A program made the position numbers and the translations under genes. Of a stretch of DNA of 64,000 nt, positions 49,069-59,249 are shown piece after piece. The DNA lies in assembly GCA_030248225.1 (NCBI GenBank), contig JASANE010000396.1:1-64000 (forward strand), read 5' to 3'. Below the pieces are notes generated by a model. That model saw only the letters and a program-made list of their open reading frames with translations. It was not told the DNA's origin and did not search any database. Position 1 is the first letter of the stretch, and every line of letters starts with the position of its first letter. The stretch comes from Trileptium ribeirensis. Lineage: Eukaryota; Nematoda; Enoplea; Enoplida; Thoracostomopsidae.

Positions 49069-49255
49069 GAGCAGAGCAACAGCCTCTAGACAGCTCAGCG
49101 GTGCGTGTACGTCGCTTGAAAAAATGCAGCCGAAATTGGATTCCTGGGATCTGCTTGCTTTTGTCAAACATAATTACACGATACACAAATTAATTTTGGC
49201 GTTAAAAATATATAACATTAATTATATACTTGTTAAGCGGACAATTTATCATACA
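49069..49255 (+). CDS. possible exon, unidentified
   Basis: Strong acceptor GATTCTTTCAG and donor ACA|GTAAGG bound an open stretch of 62 codons (SRATASRQLSGACTSLEKMQ, LDSWDLLAFVKHNYTIHKL). The splice signals are better than the family evidence, of which there is none. Confidence 0.3.
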
Positions 49256-50142
49256 GTAAGGAATCAGGATGTGTGCTTATGATGTCTTTGATCCATATTC
49301 AATCTGTGGTGCAAGACTGGCTTTGAACTCATAGCTTATGCCATTAAAACTAATGTTTTTTCCGTAAAATGCTGAAATCTCAGAAGTAATCTCGGCTGTA
49401 GGGGCTGAACTGTATAATATGAAGGGTTGTTAGATAATTAGTGCAACTAACTATTTAACACAACCTGAACCTATTGTCGCGCCTATAAATATACATCTTA
49501 ACTTCGATTCAGGCAGTTTAGGATCGCTGAAACCACGAACATTAGAATTTATGGTTACGAACAAAAACGCTCAATATTTATCAAGTAATTTTATTCAACT
49601 CTTAAGTAATTCTTTGTCGCCACTGCGTAGTCAGTTTAGATGAGATGTGATAATTTTCAAAAGTTGTAAAATTTGAGAAAATTAATACTTTCACGTGCAT
49701 TATAGGCACAGGAATATCATTGATGGGTATCTGCTGCGTTCGAAACATTTGCATTCATTGTCTTCTGATTTGCTGACATTTAGCTATGCGCTGCGATAAC
49801 ACAGCGGTTGAGTGTTCCACATTATGTTTGTACATTTTACTTAATTGGAATTTGCATCCAATACTAAATTCTCTGCCTCAGTGTTTGATGTTGGTGCTCA
49901 GGTTGTGTCGACGTAATAGTTATAAATCACAAGCTGCTAATGAATTGTTCCTCTAAGTATTTTAGTCCAATGTAGATTACGTATACCTGCAAAAAGTGAA
50001 AGTGCAGCAGCGAAAAATTGGCCAAATAGTGGATTTATACTTATATGCGCATATTTACGATTAATTCACTGAGTCCCGCTCAGAATGCGATATTCGCAGA
50101 GTCGGATTTTACGGTAAATAATTATTTTATGATAATCATAAC

Positions 50143-50173
50143 AGACACCAGAGCAAAAAGTAGCAGATCGACA
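50143..50173 (+). repeat. left terminal inverted repeat
   Basis: AGACACCAG, then A, then GC followed by AAAAAGTAGCAGATCGACA. It differs from the right TIR only at the tenth base (A here, C there). Confidence 0.9.
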
Positions 50174-50351
50174 TTTTCGTATTTTCAAGAAAATGACATT
50201 TTCATTGCAACTACCGGCAGTTTTCGTGGTGCAGCCTGGCACTTATAATTTCGTAATAGCTATTTACGTATGTGGATGTAGTATTTTGTGTTCAAATTTT
50301 GGTCATGGATTTTGCGTAAATGGCGCGCTATTTTATGTTAAACACAAATTT

Positions 50352-50423
50352 TGTCGATCTGCCACTTTTTTCACTGAACAAATTTTTTGCCTTGGATTTC
50401 ACACAGTGCAAAAAGTAGCAACA
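50352..50423. repeat. left subterminal repeat cluster
   Basis: A reverse copy (TGTCGATCTGCCACTTTTT, 50,352) and a forward copy (GTGCAAAAAGTAGCAACA, 50,406) of the TIR core lie within 280 bases of the left end. Such clusters are usual transposase-binding sites. Confidence 0.75.
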
Positions 50424-50508
50424 ACAATCATTCCTTGCAGATTCTGAACGCAAAAAATAAAATATAATAAAAAGAACCTCGAATAAAACGCACCTAACAC
50501 AAAGCACT

Positions 50509-52271
50509 TTAATCCGAGTCACTTTGCACATCTTCATTGCTCGTCAATGTGGTGTAGAACCCACGTGCATAGCGGTCGATGAATTTAAGCTGCTTTTCAA
50601 TATCAGTAAGTTTTTCTTGTTTGATAGCACGGCCGACAGGCATAGACACAGTCTCCAACATATTTGTCGGATCTAAATTGGATGCTGACGGGATGCGTTT
50701 TCTAATGTCTACAGTCTTCCACTGCTCATGAGGATCAAGCGATACTCGGTAAATTAAATTCTCCGTATGTGTCGACACGGATCCATCCCACTGCTGATTT
50801 AAAATTAATTTTTTCACCATTCGTACTTTTAGCCCGCTTGACTAACCCAAGTTTCTGTGCCAGCATTTTGAAATCGGTCATACTGCGCGATGCATCGACA
50901 ACCTCAAATGGGTTTTTCTTCTGAGCATCGGCCATTATTGACCGATACTGCCCTGGTAGTAAAACTTTTTCTCTTTTTCGAATGGCTTGCTCTATATGGC
51001 CGAAATCCCGGTCGCTATCGAGCCGAGAGTGGCCGACTTCGGGAAATTTGTGGTCAATGCTTACGAAACGGCCAATGAGCAGTAAATATTGCCAAAGAAT
51101 AATAATATAAAAGTTTTTGTTTTGTCCTGAACACGAATCTGTCCAGGCTACTAAATGTTTATATTGCTGAAAAACATCCTGTTCAGCAAACATAAGTACA
51201 CTGGAAGCAACTTCTGAGCTTCCGCGACCAAATTCGTTCTCGGTCCACGTAAACATGAATCCACGACCGGCAATACCCGTTGCCTGGTCGACTGCGTGAA
51301 CGCCCACATTATAAAACCAAACTTGCCGTAAATAAAACGCTTCTGAAACGTTAAGTTTTGGAAGGGGTAGTGTTTATTGCATATCAAACGTGATGAACAA
51401 TGTAGGCTCATTACCATCCGTGAAGGATGCAGATAGCTGCTTATCAGTTTTCATAGCATCCTCAGCCAACTTAGCAAGTTCCTTATGCTCATTTACACCT
51501 TCTAAATTGTGATCACAGACGCCGCAGACATCTGTACGTGGCGACCCAAATGACAAATTGAATTCTTTCGCAAATATATCACTATAATACCGCAAGGATA
51601 CGTTGTTTGTATGTTTTTCAATATACAAGGCGTGCATTTTGCTAATCGACAGAAATGAACTCAAATATCTACGGTGAGGGTTTTTAGATCTTGAGTAATG
51701 ACTAGCTTCCGACGGAAAGCTCTTAATGTGTTCTACGACAGTTTTTCGAATTTCGTCCGGGATGCGATTAGGTCGGTTACCGTGTTTTCCAGACTCTGAT
51801 GGAGCGGGACCAGGTAATCCTACATGTGCCGTAATGCGCCGAATCTTAGTGATACTTGAAACTCCGACATTCAACAGCCTACTGAGCACCGTCAAACACA
51901 CGTTAAACTCTTGACCGTTGATAGTAATGTAACTATCCAACTTTGTTGAATCTTACCAGATTTCGGGGGTTTGATGGGATGTGGTCGCTGAGTGGAGTAT
52001 ATAAACCTACGTTTTCCGTTTTTATCAAGGTCGTTGTAATAAAAATTAAAGACTGAGTCGCGCAAATCGTTGTTGATCTTCGTATTGCACTCCTTTAGGC
52101 ATTCTGTCTCTCCGCAAAGCAGCACATTTTTGGCAGAATTCTTCGCAGCGATTTCTTTTCCCTTGCTATTGGTGTGAGCGATGCCTTTAGCGACTGCATT
52201 CCTGAGCACGTTACGCTTCCATGTTACTGGATTGCGCCCGCGGTGCCGGGCTCGTTTGGTAGTATCGCTTT
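50509..52271 (-). pseudogene. transposase catalytic core exon, three lesions
   Basis: Acceptor GACAGTATTTCAG at 52,272. In order: basic RHRGRNPVTWKRNVLRNAVA; a Cys pair (LLCGETECLKEC); frameshift near 51,945; helix-turn-helix-like VLSRLLNVGVSSITKIRRI; HYSRSKNPHRRYLSSF; zinc-like CGVCDHN; ITFDMQ with TAA; PKLNVSEAFYLRQVWFYN; AWTDSCSGQNKNFYI; GHSRLDSDRDFGHIEQ; frameshift near 50,760; tail ending SNEDVQSDSD. The TAA replaces what is usually a Gln or hydrophobic position. The lesions argue for a dead but young copy. Confidence 0.75.
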
Positions 52272-52731
52272 CTGAAATACTGTCCAAAAACTAAATGTCG
52301 TGATTAAGTATGAGCTCTCCGTATTAATAAAAATATATATAGTATAATATAGAAATGGTATTATGATAAGGACACTTGAATTATACTGATGATTTAAATA
52401 AAAATTGTCTGACATCTTGTTGAGTTAGCTATAGCAGCTGTATATACTACCCAAATCTTGGCGAACCTACGAATTTTATCAAAAGTGGATATAACGTCGA
52501 CAAAGAATTACTACCATCATTACTAGATGCTTCGCTTGAACCGCTACAGAGACACCGCAGAAGGCGAGTGATAGTAGCGTTGTATAGGAAACAGTAGATT
52601 TAACATAACTGTCGTTACGGGTCTACATAATGATTATACAACAACAACATCGACATAGCATTAGTTCAGGCTTATCGGCGACCAAGATCAATACAACACA
52701 ATAATATTAGTAGCATTTCGCTGTTTGTTAC

Positions 52732-52849
52732 CTCCATCTTCTGAATCTTCGGATTGTTCGTTGTCATTATCAGCGAAAATCTCAACATTTGAAGTACGTT
52801 CCAGGAGCTGCTGCGTCGGATGCTGTTCACCATTAGTTTCGATATCCAT
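52732..52849 (-). CDS. alternative first coding exon of the transposase
   Basis: Opens at ATG 52,849 (MDIETNGEQHPTQQLLERTS, acidic end NDNEQSEDSEDG) and ends at donor GGAG|GTAACA in phase 1, matching the acceptor ATTTCAG at 52,272. The joined protein runs from an acidic tract into ESDTTKRARHRGRNPVTWKR. A stop lies a few codons upstream of this ATG, so it would be an alternative start lacking the PWWP domain. Confidence 0.5.
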
Positions 52850-52884
52850 CAAGCTGTTGTTTACTTGTATGTGTGGCTAGATAC

Positions 52885-52923
52885 CTTCGGAGCGCTTTGA
52901 CATCTTTTTGTGCCGTCGATTCG
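52885..52923 (-). CDS. 39-nt basic exon (nuclear-localisation-like)
   Basis: Bounded by acceptor GGTTGTTGCAG and donor CGAAG|GTATCT. In phase 1 it encodes NRRHKKMSKRSE, and it links the PWWP exon (ends phase 1) to the transposase exon (starts phase 1). Confidence 0.5.
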
Positions 52924-53308
52924 CTGCAACAACCAACCAAAGAAAATGAAAACATGATAACCGTAACGAAAGCTTCAATGCTTCAAAATACGTACAGGGT
53001 TGCACAAGCCATTATCAAATAATATATCTAATAGTGATAGTATAGCTTGTCTCCGGAGAAGCATTTAACAGTAGTTTTGGGACAACCATATACCCCTGCT
53101 GAAACTTTAGATTGATAATCACACAAATTATAACGTTCAATCTCTGCGCTCTTTGATGTCACACAATCACACATAAAGTATAAAACGTAAAACATGTTAT
53201 CTAACCGTTTAACTTTACACAAATTTTTTTATATGTCGTTATAAACCTCGATGTCAAACTTGTAAAAAGTTGCTTTACTACACGGTTGTAACAAAGAACT
53301 TATATAAC

Positions 53309-53817
53309 CTTGTTCCGGTAGCCATTCTTCGTCGTTGGGATCGGAAACCTCGTTCTCTGAACTATCAAATTCAGGCGGTAACGCTCGAAATTTTGATTTG
53401 TTGGTTGCTAATGTTGGTGAGTGCACGGGTGTTTGAAGTTCTTTGGTGACATCGTAGATAATACCGTCGAGCACTTCCTTCACTAATGTGATCAATTTCT
53501 GATGTCGCATTTTGAATCAGACGGACAATATACTCCTTATTCACATCTTTGCTGTATTGTTTAATATCATCAATTGCTTTTGCAAAGCGCTTTGTGTCTT
53601 TAGGTGACACTTTTATAAATTTTTCCACATTAGGATTATAGAAAGGAAGCAAATTATTTTTATGAATCCAGCTATATTTATCGTCTCCTGAGAACCATAT
53701 ATGAAAACGATTAAAAGATGGTGGAGGAGTTGGTGCCGTTATAGGGTTATTTATTATACCGGGCCAGTGCTTTCTGCCCCACTTAGACCACACATTACTT
53801 CCAATTTCAAACTGCAT
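53309..53817 (-). CDS. exon encoding a PWWP-like domain and acidic linker
   Basis: Starts at ATG (53,817). Residues 7-60 read as a PWWP domain: VWSKWGRKHWPGIINNPI (PWWP signature as HWPG), then IWFSGDDKYSWIHKNNLLPF, the usual F-G-D-x-x-x-x-W-V and L-x-P-F pattern with the aromatic cage positions W, W and F. PWWP domains read methylated H3K36 and bind DNA. A one-base frameshift near 53,500 precedes an acidic segment (FDSSENEVSDPNDEEWLPEQ) that ends at donor CAAG|GTTATA. The exon is inside the TIRs and on the transposase strand. Confidence 0.75.
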
Positions 53818-54173
53818 TATCTATATACTGCATTAATTACTCTATTAACTGCATTAATATTAATAAATTAGTTAGTTAGTTGTATATTACTTTAAGTCTA
53901 AGAATCCTGAAACGACAGAGTTCTCCAAAAATGGGCATGGACAGAATATATTTATATTCTATTCATACACAATTTTGTAATTTCGTATATACATGACACC
54001 GAATGGCGCGGATATATACAAAAGTTTATATATACAATGAGTCGTGTAGATCACTGAAGTGGACAGTGTTAATAGCATTTCGGTCAATCTTAGCATTTGC
54101 CCTTCAACAGCACCTTGGCGCCGCATTAGTTATCTGCGATCGGTTCAATGTGTTTACTTTGGTACTTGATCTT

Positions 54174-54355
54174 GTGCAAAACGTAGCATATTGACGCCAT
54201 CTGCTACTTTTTGTTCAGATATTCTGGTAGTATGTTCGTGCAAAATGTAGCAGATTGACACGGTGTCGATATACTACTTTTTCCCCCAAAGTTTCGAGAA
54301 ATATATCGATCTGCTACGAATTAAAAATTTTATCTCATCAATTTGCTACTTTTTG
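54174..54355. repeat. right subterminal repeat cluster
   Basis: Six degenerate copies of the TIR core: forward at 54,174 and 54,238 (GTGCAAAATGTAGCAGATTG), reverse at 54,199, 54,264, 54,305 and 54,338 (ATTTGCTACTTTTTG). Together with the TIR itself the right end has seven copies and the left end three. Confidence 0.8.
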
Positions 54356-54410
54356 GCTTTGAGACCACGCTCTATGTACAACAGTATTTGTATCTCATTT
54401 TTGAAATTTT

Positions 54411-54441
54411 TGTCGATCTGCTACTTTTTGCGCTGGTGTCT
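54411..54441 (-). repeat. right terminal inverted repeat
   Basis: Reverse complement of the left TIR with one mismatch. Its outer end, CTGGTGTCT, is followed by TCACCAG of the flank, giving a perfect seven-base stem. Confidence 0.9.
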
Positions 54442-54585
54442 TCACCAGCATTGGTTAGGTGTAGTCATTTTTAGCTCTCTTTCCCCGCGCTGCGTGTGTT
54501 TCGCGCTTTGTTTAGCCACAGAAAAACAAACATTTAGCTGTACCAAATTAATAATTTAGATATACGTTGAATTGCCAGTATATTT

Positions 54586-54961
54586 CTGGGCTCTCCAGTC
54601 GCTGAAAATTTTGCCAGTGGGCATGAACCGGGGGACACCCGATTTTACCAGGGGGCATTTAGCAAAGACACAAACGGTAAAATATCGTGTTAGAAGCACT
54701 GTCAAAACGCTTTTTGATTGAGAGAAAAGCGATTTTGAGTCAAATTTTGAAAAAATTTGCTAAACTTTTGGCTTCAGAGCGGAATTTTAGTATAAATTTT
54801 GATCAAATTTTATGCATTTTGGACCTATTGGAAACAAAAAGATTTGTCAAGAGGCAATGAACCGGGGGAGTACAAAATTTTGAGACGTGGCATAACCAGG
54901 GGCATCTTTTCTGAACCAGAGGGAACCGAAAAATGCCAGGCCCCCAAATTGGAGAGCCCAG
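54586..54961. mobile_element. MITE, family A, complete with 5-bp target duplication
   Basis: TIRs CTGGGCTCTCCA (54,586-54,597) and TGGAGAGCCCAG (54,950-54,961). TATTT flanks both sides, the target duplication. GC-rich shoulders (GAACCGGGGGACACCCG; CCAGGCCCCCAAATTGG) surround an AT-rich core. It lies between the PWWP transposon and the Ashwin-like gene. Confidence 0.85.
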
Positions 54962-55019
54962 TATTTCTGTGTTATCATGTTATTTACATACGTGAATAAT
55001 TTTGGGCTCTCGTTTATAG

Positions 55020-55234
55020 CGATTGATTGGTCGGAAAGATCTCGTTTGTATGAGCAAAGACGAGCTGCTAGAGCTGCACAACCGGATAACAGCTCCGCAG
55101 CCACAACGCGAGTATCGGGAAACAACAAGGCGCGGTAAAGTAATGATCGAATTACGACAAAAAGGACACAAGCGACGACGACGAATTACTGGCCCTGGCT
55201 CAATACCAGATCCGTCGCCTCCGAAGGCAACGCG
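55020..55234 (+). CDS. Ashwin-like exon 1 of 3 found
   Basis: Acceptor TCTCGTTTATAG (in-frame TAG just before, so the exon must start here); donor CGCG|GTAAGC, phase 2. Basic, with KGHKRRRRI and a Pro-rich end PDPSPPKAT. Confidence 0.7.
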
Positions 55235-57463
55235 GTAAGCTCTTATTTGTTGTACGAGACACTACGTTAGGTAGATACTCAATTTATTCAGAAGAGTGGC
55301 ATTTTCGCAGGCTGATAAAATGTGAAAATTTCCAGGGGTTCCCTGTATTCATTCTTGGGTTGATAAATTTTATTTTTTGCGCACATTTTTGACATTCATT
55401 CCGGCGGGTTGGTATAATTTTAATTTTTTTTGCGTATTTTTGTTAAGTTTCAGACATGTTTTTGCAGTGTTTCCTCGTTTTCAGCACTGACGGTATTATT
55501 ACGTTCGCAACTGCTTTTCCAAACCACCCCGAAACTATTCACACTGCACATGCCCGCCCCTTAGCTTTGCTTTTGTGTGTTCTGTAAAACCTGAGCCAAA
55601 ATGGAACATGGGGTTGTCGGAGGAGGGGTAACGGAATGCAATGTTCAATAGTTTCAGAGCTTGTTTTGCTCTACGGTGTTTTTAATACAATCAGATTATG
55701 GTCAAGCTTAACAGCGTTATGCGTAAAATGTCGGAATTATTGAACCGACATTAATAATATATGTGATTTGAGGAACTCGTTCGGAATCAGTCTATTTAAA
55801 GTGAACTCGCCTTAAGGAAGTCGATTTGAGCCCAGTCGCTTTGAACCGGTAAAAGGCAAAGCCTACAGTATTTGACACCTCAAATCAAAAGGATTTTTAA
55901 TTTTAACCATCTGTGTGCGCCCACCTTGCAGTACAACTTGATATATAATATATTGTTAAAAACTGCATAGAAACTACACACACTACGCGTATTATCGAAA
56001 TAACTCGGTTGCTGGTCTCTGAAGAAAACGGTAACTGTACTGCATATGTTAAGTAATGGTACATAACGTTGTCTGTTTTAGCATTGTAGCATAATTTTAT
56101 TAAACCAGCACTAATCTTTCAGGCTCAGCGCTGAAACCAGTATCCGAACACATCGGTCATCGAATGACAACACTAAGAGGATTGTAGCTATGGACCGAGA
56201 GGAAAATAAGAGCATCACAAGCATTAGCACTGACGGCTCATCCAGAAAAGAACGAAAAATAATCAAGCTAAAGAAAAATATTAACAACTTGTCACTCACT
56301 GAAGGCAGCTCAAACGGCTCAGAGCCAGAACTAAAGAAGCCAAGGAGTCCTAGTTCAACATTATCGGAGGTGAGTTAGTTTTAGTTCTATTAAAACGTCA
56401 ATTATTATTTGATTCAGTACAGCGGAAGCTAAACATTTTATAAACTTTTTTATATATTGTATATATTTTGGGATTTGTGCAATGATACTTTATGGCCAAA
56501 CGAAAAGCAATCATTTTCACGTAACTAGTATCATAGCCAATTTCGTTGAACATGTTTTAGCGACAAAGATGCAAATTTTGATTTATTTCTAATCACACCT
56601 GCGACGTTTTCGGAGATGCACACTACTATTATACTTAGAAATGTCCATGCTGCCATCAGCTTGCCATCTTAAGACGTCTTAGTTATTTAAAGATGCATAT
56701 GCGTCAGCAATCGCACTTGTTTGTGCTACTGCTTATATACTTATTTGTTGAAGAAAATGCTGAGGAAATGGCGTTTAATACATCCATACCCGTCAATGGA
56801 AAATAAGCCTTTGACGCACCAAAATTTGCTTAGTGTTGTATAGTTTTATTTCTCCGCACAAGTTTTGTGTACTCATTATAAAATTTATTCTTATGTGTGG
56901 CAAACTTGAAAAGTAAACGGTACTAGTTAAAGTTTTTGATGTTCGCCTTTTCTTAATCTAAGCTTAAAGTTTGTTATTGATAATAATGCAGATTTCACGC
57001 CGAAATAATGATGGAGTGGTAAGCTAGAGGAATGGTATTGTGCGCTTAAATTAATTAAATTTCTAATATGTCATCTCGTTTCTACAGTACTCGCCACAGT
57101 TGGCTGTCGCTTTACGAGCGAGCGAACAACGACGTAAAAGTAAAAAGAAGCTATTAAATTACATAAAATTTTATTTTCCAATGAGCAAGTTACAAACGAG
57201 CAACGAGTGAACAACCAGCGGGCAGAGGTCGATTATGGCGAGTACTGTAAATCACATGCTGCATTTTGCTATAAACACTTTTTCCGATTCAGAGCAAGGC
57301 AGTTGAACGACAATGTGATGCTAACAGGCATAAGCATTCGGATCGGTCAGTTAGTAAAACGTCTGCGTCACGTAAACACTCGTCAACGTCGTCGTCTTCA
57401 GATACGGATTGCCGTCCTGAGACAAATCAAAAACGAAAACATTCTCCAATACGGTTTCCATAG
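55020..57463 (+). CDS. Ashwin-like protein, spliced gene (first exon not found)
   Basis: Exons 55,020-55,234, 56,123-56,369 and 57,293-57,463 join in phase to 210 residues and a TAG. The first carries the Ashwin-type block: SKDELLELHNR, then P-x-PQREYRETTRRGKVM. The middle is basic and Ser-rich (KKPRSPSSTLSE). The end, QKRKHSPIRFP, mirrors the family's closing KRK...(T/R)(W/F)P. Ashwin is a small, largely disordered nuclear subunit of the tRNA-splicing ligase complex (RTCB, DDX1, FAM98, CGI-99). An upstream exon with the family's N-terminal block (about 45 residues) is missing, perhaps lost or displaced by the transposons immediately 5'. The identification rests on motif order, without alignment. 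Confidence 0.65.
56123..56369 (+). CDS. Ashwin-like exon 2 of 3 found
   Basis: Acceptor CTAATCTTTCAG, donor GGAG|GTGAGT, phase 0. Open for 82 codons: LSAETSIRTHRSS, ITSISTDGSSRKERKIIKLK, ELKKPRSPSSTLSE. Low-complexity Ser/Lys composition. Confidence 0.7.
57293..57463 (+). CDS. Ashwin-like terminal exon
   Basis: Acceptor ACTTTTTCCGATTCAG, phase 0. Encodes SKAVERQCDANRHKHSDRSV, a Ser tract (KHSSTSSSSDTD) and the C-terminus KRKHSPIRFP before TAG. Confidence 0.6.
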   Translation, partial: SKAVERQCDANRHKHSDRSVSKTSASRKHSSTSSSSDTDCRPETNQKRKHSPIRFP

Positions 57464-59240
57464 CAATTACTATAATTCTTAATGAACGTGTCGATGACTT
57501 GGATTAGGCGATTATAAGCGATCAGTTCTGACTAAAAGTACCCAACAACATCGTATTAGTTGCAGCAAAACGGAAGTGGCACATGATACTGGGAGTCGTG
57601 TTACTGAATGAATTTTAGTAAGTCAGCGTTGTATATATGCGTGGATAATATTGGATGGACGCCTTACACATAAAGACATTACTATAAAATTGGACTGTAT
57701 TGTTTTGTACGTATTAAAATCGTTTTGTTTAATAATTTTAGTTAACGTGCACGCAGAATCGGTTGTTCGAAATCTGAGTTGTTAGTATTTTGCCTCCGGC
57801 CGAAGCAATGTTGAGGATGTTTGCGTCCGTTAGAAGAAAGGCATTCTTTTGCTTAGTGAGTCGTGCTTTAAAACGTAGACTGAACATACAACGAGTTTGA
57901 AAACTTAGTTTTATGGGTAGTCTAAGGTTTATTGTTTTGAGAGCGAGATTTCATGCAGTGATTACCGTTCGCCCTTCAGGTTTACATGGCCCTACGCATA
58001 GCTAAAATTATCTTGTACCTTCTTTTACACACAATGTGGCTACACCAGCCTCGGATTTTATTGTATAGATCGTAACAATTTTTTATTGCCACAACCATCA
58101 TGCTGAGACATTGTTTTCTGTCGGACATCCATTAGACACGTACCTTGACATACGCAGTCCATTGCTGTGGGTTATTATGGAATGATTACAAAGTATATGT
58201 ACATAGCTACTAGACTGTCCTTACGAAGCAACCTGTCTTTGTGGCAGACGACTTGGGTTTGTCCACCAATATTTAAGGTGAAACCGTGAGCCTTAACATA
58301 CGTTTACTACGTAGTGTTCAATTTCGCAAACGTAAAATATACGCGTATAATCGGATTTCATGGCTCGCAAATCCCGACATCCATCAGTCTTGGGGACCGA
58401 CATGGTGCGTCCCACAAAACCATGCGCATTGATCACTTATCCGTTTGTGCAAGTTTACATTTTTATGGTTTTTCATGTCTCCTTTTCTGTTAAAGTAAAT
58501 AACGATAAAGATTTATGTTACAGTAACATTCACGTCAATATAATTATGTTTATGATGCTAGTATTGGGCATCAGTCACATTTCGGGTGCTATACAACAAT
58601 ACTTCCGGTGGATCTTTGCAAGATTAAGCTTGCAAACATTTTGTGACAATTTTTTCTTAAAAATCTAAATTTTTCGGTGATGATTATGCACAATTTTTTT
58701 TATTGTTCGCTTGGGTCTTCAACCGTCATTAATAGGCGGTACGCATTTATTGCACTACAGAGGTACATACATACTTGCAGAGCAATGCTCTTTATTCAGC
58801 AGTTTCTATTATACAGTATAATTAATACTTAACCTATTCCAACAAGCTTTAAAAATTCCATACGTTTTATATTGAAGGCTATGGCGACCATAATTACCTG
58901 GCCTCTTATGGAATAAGCGCAAATCAAATATTGCTGTAAGCTAGCTTATTTGCGCTTTTTGTTGTCTAAAAATGTAGTGAGGCGAATCCGAGACCTTTTC
59001 AGTTGGTAAGCGGACTCCAACGGCCGCGTTCTAAAATATACCAAGATATCCACTGTGGGATAGTTGAACGCTGCTCAGAACTTATATATTTGCGTACGTA
59101 CGACTGTAATATTGCTTACAGTAAAAGACGCTTCAAAATTGTACATGTATTGAGAGAAAGCTATGCTGCGCTCTAGTAAACTTTAAATAAAATGTATATT
59201 TTTATTACACAACAAAATCAAAACTGTATTTAATAAGACC
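57464..59240. other. AT-rich DNA downstream of the Ashwin-like gene
   Basis: A 102-codon frame at 58,360-58,668 (MARKSRHPSVLGTDMVRP...) includes a hydrophobic stretch but resembles nothing known. No repeat is defined. Confidence 0.35.
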
Positions 59241-59249
59241 GCCGCGGCA

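Larger units (their letters stand above)
50509..53817 (-). pseudogene. PWWP-transposase gene of the transposon (this copy disabled)
   Basis: Proposed exons: 53,817-53,309 (PWWP and acidic linker), 52,923-52,885 (basic, RRHKKMSKR) and 52,271-50,509 (catalytic core). All junctions are GT-AG and in phase 1. The core follows a family common in arthropod genomes, often named DUF7869: basic start RNPVTWKRN, a Cys-containing middle (TDVCGVCDHN), FDMQ, TDSCSGQNKN and DSDRDFGHIEQ. Asp in FDMQ, Asp in TDSC and an acidic residue near FGHIE are my guess at a DDE/D triad. Lesions: TAA after FDMQ (51,374-51,376), frameshifts near 51,945 and 50,760, and one in the PWWP exon near 53,500. Protein-level identity is good; the mechanism is inferred. 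Confidence 0.75.
50143..54441 (-). mobile_element. DNA transposon with 31-bp TIRs encoding a PWWP-transposase
   Basis: The ends are inverted repeats of 31 bp with one mismatch (50,143-50,173 and 54,411-54,441). Each begins AGACACCAG and ends AAAAAGTAGCAGATCGACA. Degenerate copies of the AGTAGCAGATCGACA core are clustered inside both ends. The minus strand encodes a transposase-like protein with a PWWP domain on the first exon. Immediate flanks show no target duplication (CATAAC on the left, TCACCA on the right), so either it has decayed or the superfamily makes none. The right TIR forms a hairpin with host DNA (GCTGGTG/CACCAGC). Confidence 0.85.

Noticed and set aside
49740..49800. HLHSLSSDLLTFSYALR as the missing N-terminal block of the Ashwin-like gene
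   Set aside because: The similarity is tempting, but the frame hits TAA at once and no donor in the needed phase follows.
57088..57210. An in-phase alternative 3' exon for the Ashwin-like gene (YSPQLAVALRASEQ..., TGA)
   Set aside because: Acceptor TTTCTACAG and phase are acceptable, but the exon at 57,293 also fits in phase and yields the Ser-rich region and KRK...RFP terminus expected of the family.
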